The position numbers and the translations under genes were made by a program. A model generated the notes under the pieces. The model had not been told where the DNA came from. It worked only from the letters and a program-made list of their open reading frames with translations, and did not search any database. This document shows, piece by piece, positions 24,564 through 33,948 of a stretch of 64,000 bases of DNA (positions are counted from its first letter, which is position 1; every line of letters starts with the position of its first letter). The stretch comes from Brevundimonas sp. GTDB taxonomy: Bacteria > Pseudomonadota > Alphaproteobacteria > Caulobacterales > Caulobacteraceae. The DNA lies in assembly GCF_029946145.1 (NCBI RefSeq), contig NZ_JAQSDY010000027.1, positions 124,001 through 188,000 on the forward strand. Direction: 5' to 3'.

Positions 24564-26378
24564 TCACTCGACAGTTACGGATTTGGCCAGGTTGCGTGGC
24601 TGGTCGACGTCCGTGCCCTTCTGAACGGCCGTGTAATAGGCCAGCAGTTGCACCGGGATGGCGTAGATCAGGGGCGCGATCAGCGAGTGACATTCGGGGG
24701 CGTCGACGCGCCGGATGCCGGCGCCGTGCGGATCGGGCGCGGACTTCGGCGCGATCATGATGACGGGCCCGCCGCGCGCGGCGACCTCCTGCAGGTTGGA
24801 GGCGGTCTTTTCAAACACCTCGTCCAGCGGGGCGAGGGCGACGATCGGCGTGTATTCATCGACGAGGGCGATAGGCCCATGCTTCAACTCGCCAGCGGCG
24901 TATCCTTCGGCGTGGATATAGCTGATCTCCTTCAGCTTCAGCGCTCCCTCCATGGCCAGCGGGAACATGGCCCCGCGGCCCAGGAACAGGACGTCGGTAG
25001 CCTTGGCGATGTCGTGGGCGACGGCCTTCAGGTCGTCCTCCATGCTCATGGCTTCTGCGATCAGCCGTGGGGCCTCGAACAGGGCCCTGACCAGTTCGGC
25101 CTCGCGCGCGGCGTCGATATGGCCGCGCTGGACGCCCGCCGCGACGGCAAGGGCCAGCAGGGCGGCGACCTGGGCCGTGAAGGCCTTGGTCGAGGCGACG
25201 CCGATCTCAGGGCCCGCGTGGGTCGGCCACAGATGCCCGGCCTCACGCGCCATCGAGGACGAGTGGACATTCACCAGAGCGGCGGTTTTCAGGCCCTTGG
25301 CCTTGCACCACGACAGGCTGGCCAAGGTGTCGGCGGTCTCGCCCGACTGGCTGACGGCGACTGCCAGCGTACCCGGCGTCAGAGCCGGATTGCGGTATCG
25401 GAACTCTGACGCGATCTCGACGTCGCAGGGCAGGCCGGCCAGCTTCTCGAACGCATAGCGGCCAATCTGACCGGCGTAAAAGGCGGTGCCGCAGGCCACG
25501 ATCTGAATGCGGTCGATGGCGGCGAAGTCGGCCGAATCGGTCTTGGCCTTGCCGTTCACGAAGTCCAGGTAGTGGGACAGGGTGTGCTGGACGCTGTCGG
25601 GCTGCTCATGGATTTCCTTCTCCATGAAGTGCCGGTACTCGCCCTTCTCCACCAGGGCCGAAGAGGCCGAGACCTGCACGATCGGTCGTTCGACCGCGGC
25701 GCCGTCCACGTCGAACATGCGCGCGCCGTTCCGGTCGACTCCGACATAGTCGCCCTCTTCCAGATAGCTGATCTTCTGGGTGAAGGGGCCGACCGCCAGG
25801 GCGTCCGAGCCCAGATACATCTCGCCCTCGCCCCAGCCGACGACCAGCGGGCTGCCGCGCCGGGCGCCGAGGATCAGCCCGTCCTCGCCCTCGATCAGCA
25901 CCGCCAGTGCATAGGCGCCGGTCAGACGGTCCAGAACGGTCTTGAAGGCGACTAGCGGGTCATTGCCGCGGCCCAGTTCGCGATCCAGCAGGTGGGCGAC
26001 CACCTCGGTGTCGGTCTGACTCTCGAACACGTGGCCATCCCTGGCCAGTTCAGCCTTCAGTTCGGCGAAATTCTCGATGATGCCGTTGTGGACCAGCACG
26101 ACGCGGCCGGCCTTGTGCGGATGGGCGTTGGCGGTCGTGGGCGCGCCGTGCGTCGCCCAGCGCGTATGCCCGATGCCGATCGTTGCGTTCAGCGGTTCGG
26201 CCGCGAGCACGGCCTCGAGCTCGCGAATCTTGCCCTTGGCGCGACGGCGTTCGATGCGCCCATCCACGAGAGCGGCGACACCCGCAGAGTCATAGCCCCG
26301 GTATTCCAGCCGCTTCAGGCTGTCGATCAAACGGGGAACCGCCGGGCCTACGCCCGTCACACCGATGATGCCGCACAT
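24564..26378 (-). CDS. glmS: Glutamine-fructose-6-phosphate aminotransferase (isomerizing)
   Basis: 604 residues from ATG 26378, start MCGIIGVTG with Cys2 becoming the N-terminal nucleophile after Met removal. The class II glutaminase domain (about 1-240) contains RWATHGAPTTANAHPH; two SIS domains follow (about 285-420 and 455-595), with VACGTAFYAGQIGRYAFE and SQSGETADTLASL. It produces glucosamine-6-phosphate, the first step to UDP-GlcNAc. Divergent from glmM, the next enzyme of the pathway. No glmS ribozyme resemblance in the leader was seen. Confidence 0.97.
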   Translation of the reverse strand: MCGIIGVTGVGPAVPRLIDSLKRLEYRGYDSAGVAALVDGRIERRRAKGKIRELEAVLAAEPLNATIGIGHTRWATHGAPTTANAHPHKAGRVVLVHNGIIENFAELKAELARDGHVFESQTDTEVVAHLLDRELGRGNDPLVAFKTVLDRLTGAYALAVLIEGEDGLILGARRGSPLVVGWGEGEMYLGSDALAVGPFTQKISYLEEGDYVGVDRNGARMFDVDGAAVERPIVQVSASSALVEKGEYRHFMEKEIHEQPDSVQHTLSHYLDFVNGKAKTDSADFAAIDRIQIVACGTAFYAGQIGRYAFEKLAGLPCDVEIASEFRYRNPALTPGTLAVAVSQSGETADTLASLSWCKAKGLKTAALVNVHSSSMAREAGHLWPTHAGPEIGVASTKAFTAQVAALLALAVAAGVQRGHIDAAREAELVRALFEAPRLIAEAMSMEDDLKAVAHDIAKATDVLFLGRGAMFPLAMEGALKLKEISYIHAEGYAAGELKHGPIALVDEYTPIVALAPLDEVFEKTASNLQEVAARGGPVIMIAPKSAPDPHGAGIRRVDAPECHSLIAPLIYAIPVQLLAYYTAVQKGTDVDQPRNLAKSVTVE

Positions 26379-26544
26379 GGATAAGTCCCTCGGAAATCTG
26401 CCTTTCCGCGCTTTGCGCGCGGACGGGTAACGGTCTAAGCCGAGCCCGGCTGTCTGGCGCCGATGTAGGCGACAGGCGCCCCGGTTTGCACCTAAAAAGC
26501 GGTTTCGCAAGGTTTCTGCGACCGCGACGAGAGGAAGACGACGC
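26379..26544. promoter_or_regulatory. Divergent promoter region between glmS and glmM
   Basis: 166 bp separate the two starts. The region carries GAGGAAG (26530-26536), the glmM RBS, eight bases before its TTG. No strong hairpin or -35/-10 pair could be picked with confidence. Sharing one control region would let both hexosamine enzymes respond together. Confidence 0.4.
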
Positions 26545-27909
26545 TTGGGCGAGAGACGCTATTTCGGCACCGACGGCATCCGCGGCCGCGCCAACAGCCA
26601 CCCGATGACGCCTGAAGTGGCGCTGCGGGTCGGGCTGGCGGCGGGGCGGCTGTTCATGTCGTCCGACGACCGCCGGCACCTCGTCGTGATCGGCAAGGAC
26701 ACGCGGCTGTCGGGATACATGATCGAACCGGCTCTGGTGGCGGGTTTCGCCTCGGCGGGCATGGACGTGCTGACCTTCGGGCCGCTGCCAACCCCCGGCG
26801 TGGCCATGATGACCCGATCGATGCGGGCCGACATCGGGGTGATGATCTCCGCCTCGCACAACGCCTATCTCGACAACGGCATCAAGCTGTTCGGGCCGGA
26901 CGGCTACAAACTCTCGGACGCTGTCGAACTGAAGATCGAATCCATGATGGACCAGGCCCTCGACGAGGGTCTTGCGCCGCCGGACAAGCTGGGTCGGGTC
27001 AAACGCATTGATGACGCCCAGGCCCGCTACATCGAGATCGCAAAGGCCAGCTTCCCCAAGGGCCTCAGCCTTCAGGGCCTGCGCATCGCCATCGATTGCG
27101 CCAACGGCGCCGGCTACAAGGTCGCGCCGACGACCCTCTATGAGCTGGGCGCCGAGGTTTTCCCGGTCGGCGTCGAGCCCAACGGCCTGAACATCAACGC
27201 CAACTGCGGTTCGACCTATCCGCAGGCCCTGGCCGAGGCGGTGAAAACCCATCGCGCCGATATCGGCATCGCCCTCGACGGGGACGCCGACCGCGTCATC
27301 ATCTGCGACGAGAACGGCCAGATCATCGACGGCGACCAGATCATGGCCATGGTGGCGCTCGATTGGGCGAAGCGCGGGCTGCTGGTCGGCGGCGGCGTGG
27401 TCGCCACCGTCATGTCCAACCTCGGGATGGAGCGCGCGCTGAACGCCGCCGGCCTGACGCTGGAGCGGACCAAGGTCGGCGACCGCTATGTCATGGAGCG
27501 GATGCGTCAGGGCGGCTTCAACATGGGCGGCGAACAGTCGGGCCACATCATCCTGCACGACTATGCCACCACGGGTGACGGCCTGATGTCGGCGCTGCAG
27601 GTGCTGGCGGTTCTGGTCGAAAGCGGCCGCGCTATGAGCGACCTGGCCCGCCAGTTCGAGCCGGTGCCGCAGCTTCTGGAGAACGTTCGCTTCACGACGG
27701 GCAAGCCGCTGCAGGACGCCGGAGTCAAGGCCGCTGTCGCCGCCGCCGAGGCGCGTCTGGCGGGGGTCGGACGCCTGCTGGTGCGGCCGTCCGGAACCGA
27801 GAAACTGATCCGGGTGATGGCCGAGGGCGACGACGCGGCGCTGGTGAAGTCCGTCGTGGCCGACGTGGTCGCCGCGGTGAAGGCGGCGGGCCAGTCCGGC
27901 GCGAACTGA
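26545..27909 (+). CDS. glmM: Phosphoglucosamine mutase
   Basis: 454 residues from TTG 26545 with GAGGAAG eight bases upstream. [16 protein letters not shown] opens it; the phospho-Ser is Ser104 in MISASHN; the metal loop is DGDADR in the middle; the sugar-binding [10 protein letters not shown] follows, and [16 protein letters not shown] is the phosphate-binding domain IV. It converts glucosamine-6-phosphate to the 1-phosphate for GlmU. Only three bases separate it from the YeiH-like gene. Confidence 0.97.
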   Translation: MGERRYFGTDGIRGRANSHPMTPEVALRVGLAAGRLFMSSDDRRHLVVIGKDTRLSGYMIEPALVAGFASAGMDVLTFGPLPTPGVAMMTRSMRADIGVMISASHNAYLDNGIKLFGPDGYKLSDAVELKIESMMDQALDEGLAPPDKLGRVKRIDDAQARYIEIAKASFPKGLSLQGLRIAIDCANGAGYKVAPTTLYELGAEVFPVGVEPNGLNINANCGSTYPQALAEAVKTHRADIGIALDGDADRVIICDENGQIIDGDQIMAMVALDWAKRGLLVGGGVVATVMSNLGMERALNAAGLTLERTKVGDRYVMERMRQGGFNMGGEQSGHIILHDYATTGDGLMSALQVLAVLVESGRAMSDLARQFEPVPQLLENVRFTTGKPLQDAGVKAAVAAAEARLAGVGRLLVRPSGTEKLIRVMAEGDDAALVKSVVADVVAAVKAAGQSGAN

Positions 27910-27912
27910 GCG

Positions 27913-29040
27913 GTGGATCAGGACGCGTCCCCGGCGCAGTCTCATCCGATGATTCCCATCCGCCCCCCGGCGCCCGGTCCGTCGCGTGCGGTCAGGATCG
28001 TCCTGTCCCTGTTTCCCGGCCTGATCGCCTGTGTGGCAGTCACCGTCGCGGCCATCGCCGTACAGGCGCTGGAGCTGCGGCTGTTCGGACGGGGATGGAT
28101 CGACGCCATCGTGCTGGCCATCCTGATCGGGGCGGCCGTCCGGTTCGTGTGGACCCCGCCCGCCGGCCTGCGCCCGGGCATAGACTTCAGCGCCCGGACC
28201 CTGCTCGAGATCGCGGTGGTGCTGTTGGGCGCCTCGATCAGCGCCGCCACCGTCATGGCCATCGGTCCCGGACTGCTGGCGGGGACGGCCCTGGTCGTCG
28301 TGCTCGCCCTGGCCGTCAGTTATGCGCTTGGGCGGCTGCTGCGCCTGCCGCACCGGATGGCGGTGCTGATCGCATGCGGCAACGCCATCTGCGGCAACTC
28401 CGCCATCGCGGCGGTGGCGCCGGTGATCGACGCCGACGCCGAAGATGTTTCCGCCGCCATCGCCTTCACCGCCGTCCTCGGAGTCGGAGCGGTGCTCGTC
28501 CTCCCGTTGCTGGGCGCGGCGCTGCGGATGAGCGACCTGAACTACGGTGTTCTGGCCGGCCTGACCGTCTATGCCGTGCCCCAGGTTCTGGCCGCAACCA
28601 TGCCGGTGGGGGCGGTGGCGACCCAGGCCGGGACGCTGATCAAGCTGGTCCGCGTGCTGATGCTGGGTCCGGTCTGCCTGTTCCTGGCCGTCGCCACCGC
28701 CCTGGGCCGCGGGTCTGATCGGGGTGTTACCGTTCAGGGAGAGGATGCAGCCGCCCGGTCGCGCCGGATCTCGGTCGGTCAGTTGGTTCCGTGGTTCATC
28801 GTCGGCTTTCTGCTGATGATGGCCGCGCGGTCTCTGGGCCTGATCCCCGGCCCGGCCCTGCCGGTCATGGCCCAGGCCGCCACCGCCCTGACGCTGATCT
28901 CGATGGCCGCCCTGGGGTTGAGCACCGACGCCCGCGCCGTCGCCCGGTCGGGCGTCCGCATCGCCGCCGTCGTCACCCTGTCGCTGCTGTCACTGATCGG
29001 CCTGGCCCTCGGCCTGATCGGGCTGCTCGCCGTCCTCTGA
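27913..29040 (+). CDS. YeiH/UPF0324-family putative sulfate exporter membrane protein
   Basis: 375 residues from GTG 27913, three bases after glmM; an ATG at 27949 is possible. About ten hydrophobic helices follow a Pro-rich head. Family signatures: ARTLLEIAVVLLGASIS and CGNAICGNSAIAAVAPVI. Members were annotated as putative sulfate exporters and are linked to sulfonate or taurine metabolism in some bacteria; direct proof is limited. A link to the sulfite-using SqdB is tempting but not shown. Convergent with the thiolase gene, three bases apart. Confidence 0.88.
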   Translation: MDQDASPAQSHPMIPIRPPAPGPSRAVRIVLSLFPGLIACVAVTVAAIAVQALELRLFGRGWIDAIVLAILIGAAVRFVWTPPAGLRPGIDFSARTLLEIAVVLLGASISAATVMAIGPGLLAGTALVVVLALAVSYALGRLLRLPHRMAVLIACGNAICGNSAIAAVAPVIDADAEDVSAAIAFTAVLGVGAVLVLPLLGAALRMSDLNYGVLAGLTVYAVPQVLAATMPVGAVATQAGTLIKLVRVLMLGPVCLFLAVATALGRGSDRGVTVQGEDAAARSRRISVGQLVPWFIVGFLLMMAARSLGLIPGPALPVMAQAATALTLISMAALGLSTDARAVARSGVRIAAVVTLSLLSLIGLALGLIGLLAVL

Positions 29041-29043
29041 GGA

Positions 29044-30222
<1,179 letters not shown>

Positions 30223-30442
30223 GGACGAACCTCTGGAGCAGGCCACGCGCGGGGGAGCGCCGGGCCATGGAAAACGAAACCTCTACGCCCGTCGGGGGCG
30301 TTAGGTCGCGGGAAACAAGTCGTGGCGTTTCTGCCGCATCCCGACGCCTTCGTCACCTCCGGCCGCCGCCGTTCACCGTGTAGTCACCGGCCCGCCCCCA
30401 TATTCACGGGAACAAACAGGGCGAGAAAGGCTTGATGGGGCC

Positions 30443-31162
30443 ATGCTCACGAGACTGAAGAAGGTGTTCGTCAAGGTCTGCGAACCGGACGAACTGGACA
30501 TGGCCGAGCACTACCGCTCGCCGGCCGAGAAAACGGCCGACCTGGTGGTGCATGTCGTCGGTCTGACGCTGGCCGCCGTCGGCGGGATCGTGCTGGCGGT
30601 TCTGGCCGCGCTGTACGTCGGCGTCGGCGCGGTTGCAGCCACCGCGATCTATGCTCTGTGCCTGATCGCCATGCTGACGGTTTCGACCGTCTACAACCAG
30701 ACCCGGCCCTGCGCCGCCCGGCCCATCCTGCGGCGCATGGACGAGGCCGCGATCTTCCTCATGATCGCCGGCAGCTACACGCCGTTCACGACGCAGCGTT
30801 TCGAAGGCGCCTGGTCGATCGGCTTCACCCTGCTGGTCTGGGCGATCGCCCTGGCCGGCGTCGGGGCCAAGCTGGTCGCGCCGCGGATTTCCGACGCCTT
30901 CTGGGCCGGCGTCTATGCCCTGTTCGGCTGGCTGGCCGTCATCGCCCTGAAGCCGATGATGGACACCGTCCATCCGATCGCCCTGGTCCTGCTGGTGCTG
31001 GGCGGACTGATCTACACCGCCGGGGTGTTCGTCTTCATCAGCCCCGGGGTGAAATTCCGCCGCGCCATCTGGCACGGTTTCGTCGTCACCGGGGCGACCG
31101 TCCACTGGGCCGCCGTTCTGGTGGGCGTGGTCCTGGCCCCCGCCGCCGTGGGCATCGGCTAG
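30443..31162 (+). CDS. Hemolysin III / PAQR-family membrane protein
   Basis: 239 residues with seven helices. The metal-site motifs of the family are visible: AEKTADLVVHVVG near the start, RMDEAAIFLMIAGSYTPF in the middle and the HGFVVTGATVHWAAV end with two His. Bacterial HlyIII/YqfA members affect membrane fluidity or energy metabolism; the haemolysin name is historical. Independent gene between divergent phaA and downstream phaR, with 57 bases to PhaR. Confidence 0.9.
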   Translation: MLTRLKKVFVKVCEPDELDMAEHYRSPAEKTADLVVHVVGLTLAAVGGIVLAVLAALYVGVGAVAATAIYALCLIAMLTVSTVYNQTRPCAARPILRRMDEAAIFLMIAGSYTPFTTQRFEGAWSIGFTLLVWAIALAGVGAKLVAPRISDAFWAGVYALFGWLAVIALKPMMDTVHPIALVLLVLGGLIYTAGVFVFISPGVKFRRAIWHGFVVTGATVHWAAVLVGVVLAPAAVGIG

Positions 31163-31219
31163 ACATTCCCGTCCGCAGCGCAGCATAGTGCGGCATTGCA
31201 ACAGGAACGAGGATCGCGC

Positions 31220-31834
31220 GTGGCTGACAGGAAGTCCGGACCCGGCGAAACCGTCGTCATCAAGAAATACGCCAACCGTCGCCTCTACAATACGGCGACC
31301 TCGGCCTATGTGACCCTGGAAGACCTCGCGAAAATGGTGCGCGAGGGGACCGAGTTCGTCGTCTACGACGCCAAGACCAACGACGACCTGACCCGCCAGA
31401 TCCTGACCCAGATCATCTTCGAGGAAGAAAGCCGGGGCGAGGCCCTGCTGCCGGTCCAGTTCCTGCGCCAGCTGATCGGCTTCTACGGCGGTCAGATGCA
31501 GGGCGTCCTGCCCAGCTATCTGGAGATGTCGCTGGACAATTTCAGCCGGCAGCAGGAGCAGATCCGCGGCCAGTTCTCCAAGGCGTTCGGAGCCGCGCCC
31601 GGCGCCGGGCTGATGGACGAGGCGGTCAAGCGCAACATGGCCATGTTCAGCGACGCCATGAAGATGTGGCCCGGCTTCGGCGCCCTGACGCCCGGAGCCA
31701 TGGCGGCAGCCTCGGCCGCGACCGAGCCCAGGGCCGCACCCGCCGCCGATCCGCTGGCGGAAATGCGCCGCCAGATGGACGAGATGCGCAGCCAGATCGA
31801 CAGGCTGGCCAAGCCTCCCGGCAAGGGCGACTGA
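31220..31834 (+). CDS. phaR: Polyhydroxyalkanoate synthesis repressor PhaR
   Basis: 204 residues from GTG 31220, with ACGAGGA at RBS distance; a TTG eight codons upstream is in frame. The N-terminal PHB_acc_N domain VIKKYANRRLYNTATSAYVT binds DNA and PHB; the PHB_acc repeat region LRQLIGFYGGQMQGVLPSYL follows, then a coiled coil ending MRRQMDEMRSQIDRLAKPPG. It represses phasin genes and its own until PHB granules titrate it. The thiolase gene nearby supports a PHB context. Confidence 0.92.
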   Translation: MADRKSGPGETVVIKKYANRRLYNTATSAYVTLEDLAKMVREGTEFVVYDAKTNDDLTRQILTQIIFEEESRGEALLPVQFLRQLIGFYGGQMQGVLPSYLEMSLDNFSRQQEQIRGQFSKAFGAAPGAGLMDEAVKRNMAMFSDAMKMWPGFGALTPGAMAAASAATEPRAAPAADPLAEMRRQMDEMRSQIDRLAKPPGKGD

Positions 31835-31835
31835 C

Positions 31836-32186
31836 ATGGGCGACGAGATCCGCGCCGTGGGTCCCGTCGAACGCCGCGACGACCGCCGCTCGGCCGAACG
31901 CCGGGCCGCCGAACGCCGGGCCGCCGCCCAGTCCCGGGCGCTGACGGTGACCGATTTCCCGACCGAGCCTGCCGAGCCCCCGGCAAGACCTGCCCCGACG
32001 CCGGCGTCGGACGCTTCCGCAGCCGCCTTCGCCGCCCAGATGATCGGTCAGACCGGACAACGGCGCGGCCTGAAGGGGGGCCCGCCGGTGCTGGATGCGG
32101 CCCGCTCGGCCTATCTCGGGACCGAGCATTCCGGCGCCGCCGAGCGACGTCCCCGGCCGGGCAAGGCCGAAGACACCGACGTCTGA
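31836..32186 (+). CDS. Unknown basic, low-complexity protein downstream of PhaR
   Basis: 116 residues, ATG one base after the phaR stop, so co-transcribed. The N-terminal third repeats SAERRAAERRAAAQ, a charged Arg/Glu/Ala helix, then a Pro/Ala-rich linker and the segment AAAFAAQMIGQTGQRRGLKG followed by GPPVLDAARSAYL. No membrane segment or known domain. The context suggests a PHB-granule or PhaR-related role only by position. Probably lineage-specific. Confidence 0.6.
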   Translation: MGDEIRAVGPVERRDDRRSAERRAAERRAAAQSRALTVTDFPTEPAEPPARPAPTPASDASAAAFAAQMIGQTGQRRGLKGGPPVLDAARSAYLGTEHSGAAERRPRPGKAEDTDV

Positions 32187-32348
32187 TCCCGCGGCACGGT
32201 CCTTGCTGAACGACAGGTCCTCAAGCCTCGTTCGGGACCGCCGCCATGCTGACCTTCATCGCCCGCACCGTCGACGTCGCCGTCGTCGCGCTGATCTTCG
32301 TGGCGTTTTCCTGATTTCAAAAACCGGTAGCGGGAGAGGTTTCTCCCT
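32187..32348. other. Non-coding stretch after the phaR operon
   Basis: Together with the repeat and terminator that follow, 32187-32564 is a 378-bp gap. A 22-codon frame (32246-32314, MLTFIARTVDVAVVALIFVA...) reads like a single membrane helix and could be a micropeptide, but the start context is weak (no purine-rich RBS). No other structure is evident in this part. Confidence 0.3.
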
Positions 32349-32468
32349 GTCGTCATCCCGGCGGCGCGCGCGAGCGCGAAGCTGTCGGGAACAGGGGTGA
32401 CCGATACAGCGTGCGTGAACAGATCGCCTTCGGCGCCACTGGGTCCCGACCTTCGCCGGGATGACGAC
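32349..32468. repeat. Inverted-repeat element of the TCATCCCGG family, copy 1
   Basis: GTCGTCATCCCGG (32349-32361) and CCGGGATGACGAC (32456-32468) are perfect inverted arms. Next to the right arm is GGGTCCCGACCTTCGCCGGGATGA, matching the right end of the copy at 58.5 kb. The interior is diverged. It lies just outside the terminator of the minus-strand gene at 32565. No coding capacity; looks like a dispersed palindromic element. Confidence 0.7.
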
Positions 32469-32534
32469 AACGGGGGTGCGACTCGACTCCGGTCCCGCCT
32501 TCGCGGGGAGCACGGGTGGGGGAGTGCGCTCAAG

Positions 32535-32555
32535 CCCTCTCCCAACGGGAGAGGG
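32535..32555 (-). terminator. Terminator hairpin after the four-helix membrane protein gene
   Basis: CCCTCTCCC (32535-32543) and GGGAGAGGG (32547-32555) form a perfect 9-bp stem with a three-base AAC loop, ten bases from the minus-strand gene's stop. No T-run follows, so strength is uncertain. Confidence 0.6.
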
Positions 32556-32564
32556 TCAGGGCAG

Positions 32565-32993
32565 TCAGCCGCCGCCGGCGAAGTCCAGGTCCTTGCGGGC
32601 CGAGATGATGGTGACGATGAAGCCGGCCAGGACGTCCAGCATGACCATGGTCAGGATCAGGAAGAAGGTCGAGGTCGCGAACCCCTTGAACAACAGGAAG
32701 GCGACCAGGCAGAAGACGAAGAGAATCATCGACAGGGCGTGATTGACGATCGCCACCTTCTGGCTCGAGGTCGATTTCAGCAGTTCGAAGAACAACATGA
32801 TCAGCGACAGGAACAGGATCAGGTCGCCGGAGCCGACGTTCCATGCGCTGCCCGACACCATCGGGATCGAGAACAGCGGATCGCGAAGCGCCTGCTCCGC
32901 CGCCGCGACACCGCCGGTTCCCACCACGCCGGACAGGATGATGATGGCGTAGAGCACCACCGGGATGAACAGCAACGGGATGGCGATCAGCAT
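32565..32993 (-). CDS. Unknown four-helix membrane protein
   Basis: 142 residues from ATG 32993, which has GGAG nine bases upstream; an in-frame ATG at 33005 lies within that RBS. Four hydrophobic helices: 1-25 (MLIAIPLLFIPVVLYAIIIL), about 55-75, 85-110 and 115-135, with short charged loops and a final ARKDLDFAGGG tail. No family I can name. It lies 72 bp behind the GT2 gene on the same strand and could be part of an envelope-modification operon with it. Confidence 0.65.
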   Translation of the reverse strand: MLIAIPLLFIPVVLYAIIILSGVVGTGGVAAAEQALRDPLFSIPMVSGSAWNVGSGDLILFLSLIMLFFELLKSTSSQKVAIVNHALSMILFVFCLVAFLLFKGFATSTFFLILTMVMLDVLAGFIVTIISARKDLDFAGGG

Positions 32994-33078
32994 GGCGGGC
33001 TCCATCGTCGGCGGCGCGCACAACGGCGGCGCTTGTTAACCCTGCATACCCCGGTTCGATCCGTTCAGCTACGCTTCC

Positions 33079-33807
33079 TCAGAACTCGCTGATCGCGCCC
33101 GGGCGGCGCGAGCGGGTTTTCAGCCACATCACGCCGAGCAGATCGGACAGGGAGGCCATCAGCCGTCCCCAGTTGGTGTATTTCGACTGGCCCGTCTCGC
33201 GATGCCGATGATCGACGTCCAGATAGAGGTTCTGATAGCCCTCGCGGATCATCAGGGCCGGCAGATAGCGGTGGATGTGATCGAAATAGGGCAGCCGCAG
33301 GAAGACGTCGCGCCGGAAGGCCTTGAGCCCGCAGCCGGTGTCGTCGGCGTCGTCGCCCAGCAGCTTCCTGCGGATGCGGTTGGCCCACAGCGAGGCCTGA
33401 CGCTTGGCGGCCGAATCCTGACGTTTGGCCCGACGGCCGCCGACCAGGGCCACCGAGGACGGCGACGACACGAGCAGATCGGCCAGCTTCGGCGCGTCCG
33501 CGGGGGGGTTCTGGCCGTCGCCGTCGAGGGTCACCACGATCGGGGCCCGGGCGGCCAGGACGCCGGTGCGCACCGCCCGGCTCTGGCCCGCGTTCGATCC
33601 GTGGCCGAGCACGCGCAGGGCCGGCAGTTCGGCCATCAGGCCGCGCAGTTCGGCCAGGGTGCTGTCCCGCGAGGCGTCGTCGACGAACACCATCTCGTAC
33701 GACCGTCCGGCGAAGGCCTCGGCGATCTCGCGGGCCAGGGGACCGGCGGCGCCTTCCTCGTTATGGACCGGGACGACGACGGAGATGTCGGGGATGGCTT
33801 CGTTCAT
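33079..33807 (-). CDS. GT2-family glycosyltransferase, DPM1/ArnC-like
   Basis: 242 residues. The opening DISVVVPVHNEEGAAGPLA, the DDAS motif (VFVDDASRDSTLAEL) and DGDGQNPP are the nucleotide-sugar-binding signatures of GT2 polyprenyl-phosphate glycosyltransferases such as dolichyl-phosphate mannose synthase and ArnC. RHRETGQSKYTNWGRLMASL near the C terminus is the membrane-associated end. It would charge undecaprenyl phosphate with a sugar, which a GT39 enzyme (33949, divergent) could transfer onward. Donor sugar unknown. Confidence 0.85.
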   Translation of the reverse strand: MNEAIPDISVVVPVHNEEGAAGPLAREIAEAFAGRSYEMVFVDDASRDSTLAELRGLMAELPALRVLGHGSNAGQSRAVRTGVLAARAPIVVTLDGDGQNPPADAPKLADLLVSSPSSVALVGGRRAKRQDSAAKRQASLWANRIRRKLLGDDADDTGCGLKAFRRDVFLRLPYFDHIHRYLPALMIREGYQNLYLDVDHRHRETGQSKYTNWGRLMASLSDLLGVMWLKTRSRRPGAISEF

Positions 33808-33865
33808 CCTGGCTCTCTAGCCCGTTTCGGCGGGCTGCGGGAGGTGGGCCCGCCCTGTCTTCACA

Positions 33866-33899
33866 TCCGTGCATCCCCGCGAAGGCGGGGATGCACGGA
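33866..33899. repeat. Perfect 15-bp inverted repeat in the divergent GT2/GT39 promoter region
   Basis: TCCGTGCATCCCCGC (33866-33880) and GCGGGGATGCACGGA (33885-33899) are perfect reverse complements around loop GAAG. Its core resembles the CATCCCSGCGAA arms of the other palindromic elements in this window. It sits between divergent starts, where a terminator is not expected, so it may be a REP-like unit or an operator. Confidence 0.7.
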
Positions 33900-33948
33900 A
33901 CAGAGAAAGCTCAAACAATGTGACGCACCGAATGGCCGTGATAGGAAG

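Noticed and set aside
26379..26544. glmS ribozyme or riboswitch in the glmS leader
   Set aside because: The leader is short, with no recognisable core; such ribozymes belong to Firmicutes.
26290..28353. 687-codon minus-strand frame across glmM and the YeiH-like gene
   Set aside because: Low-complexity shadow of two conserved plus-strand genes.
32246..32314. 22-codon single-helix micropeptide
   Set aside because: No ribosome-binding site and no comparison possible; kept only as a remark in the gap description.
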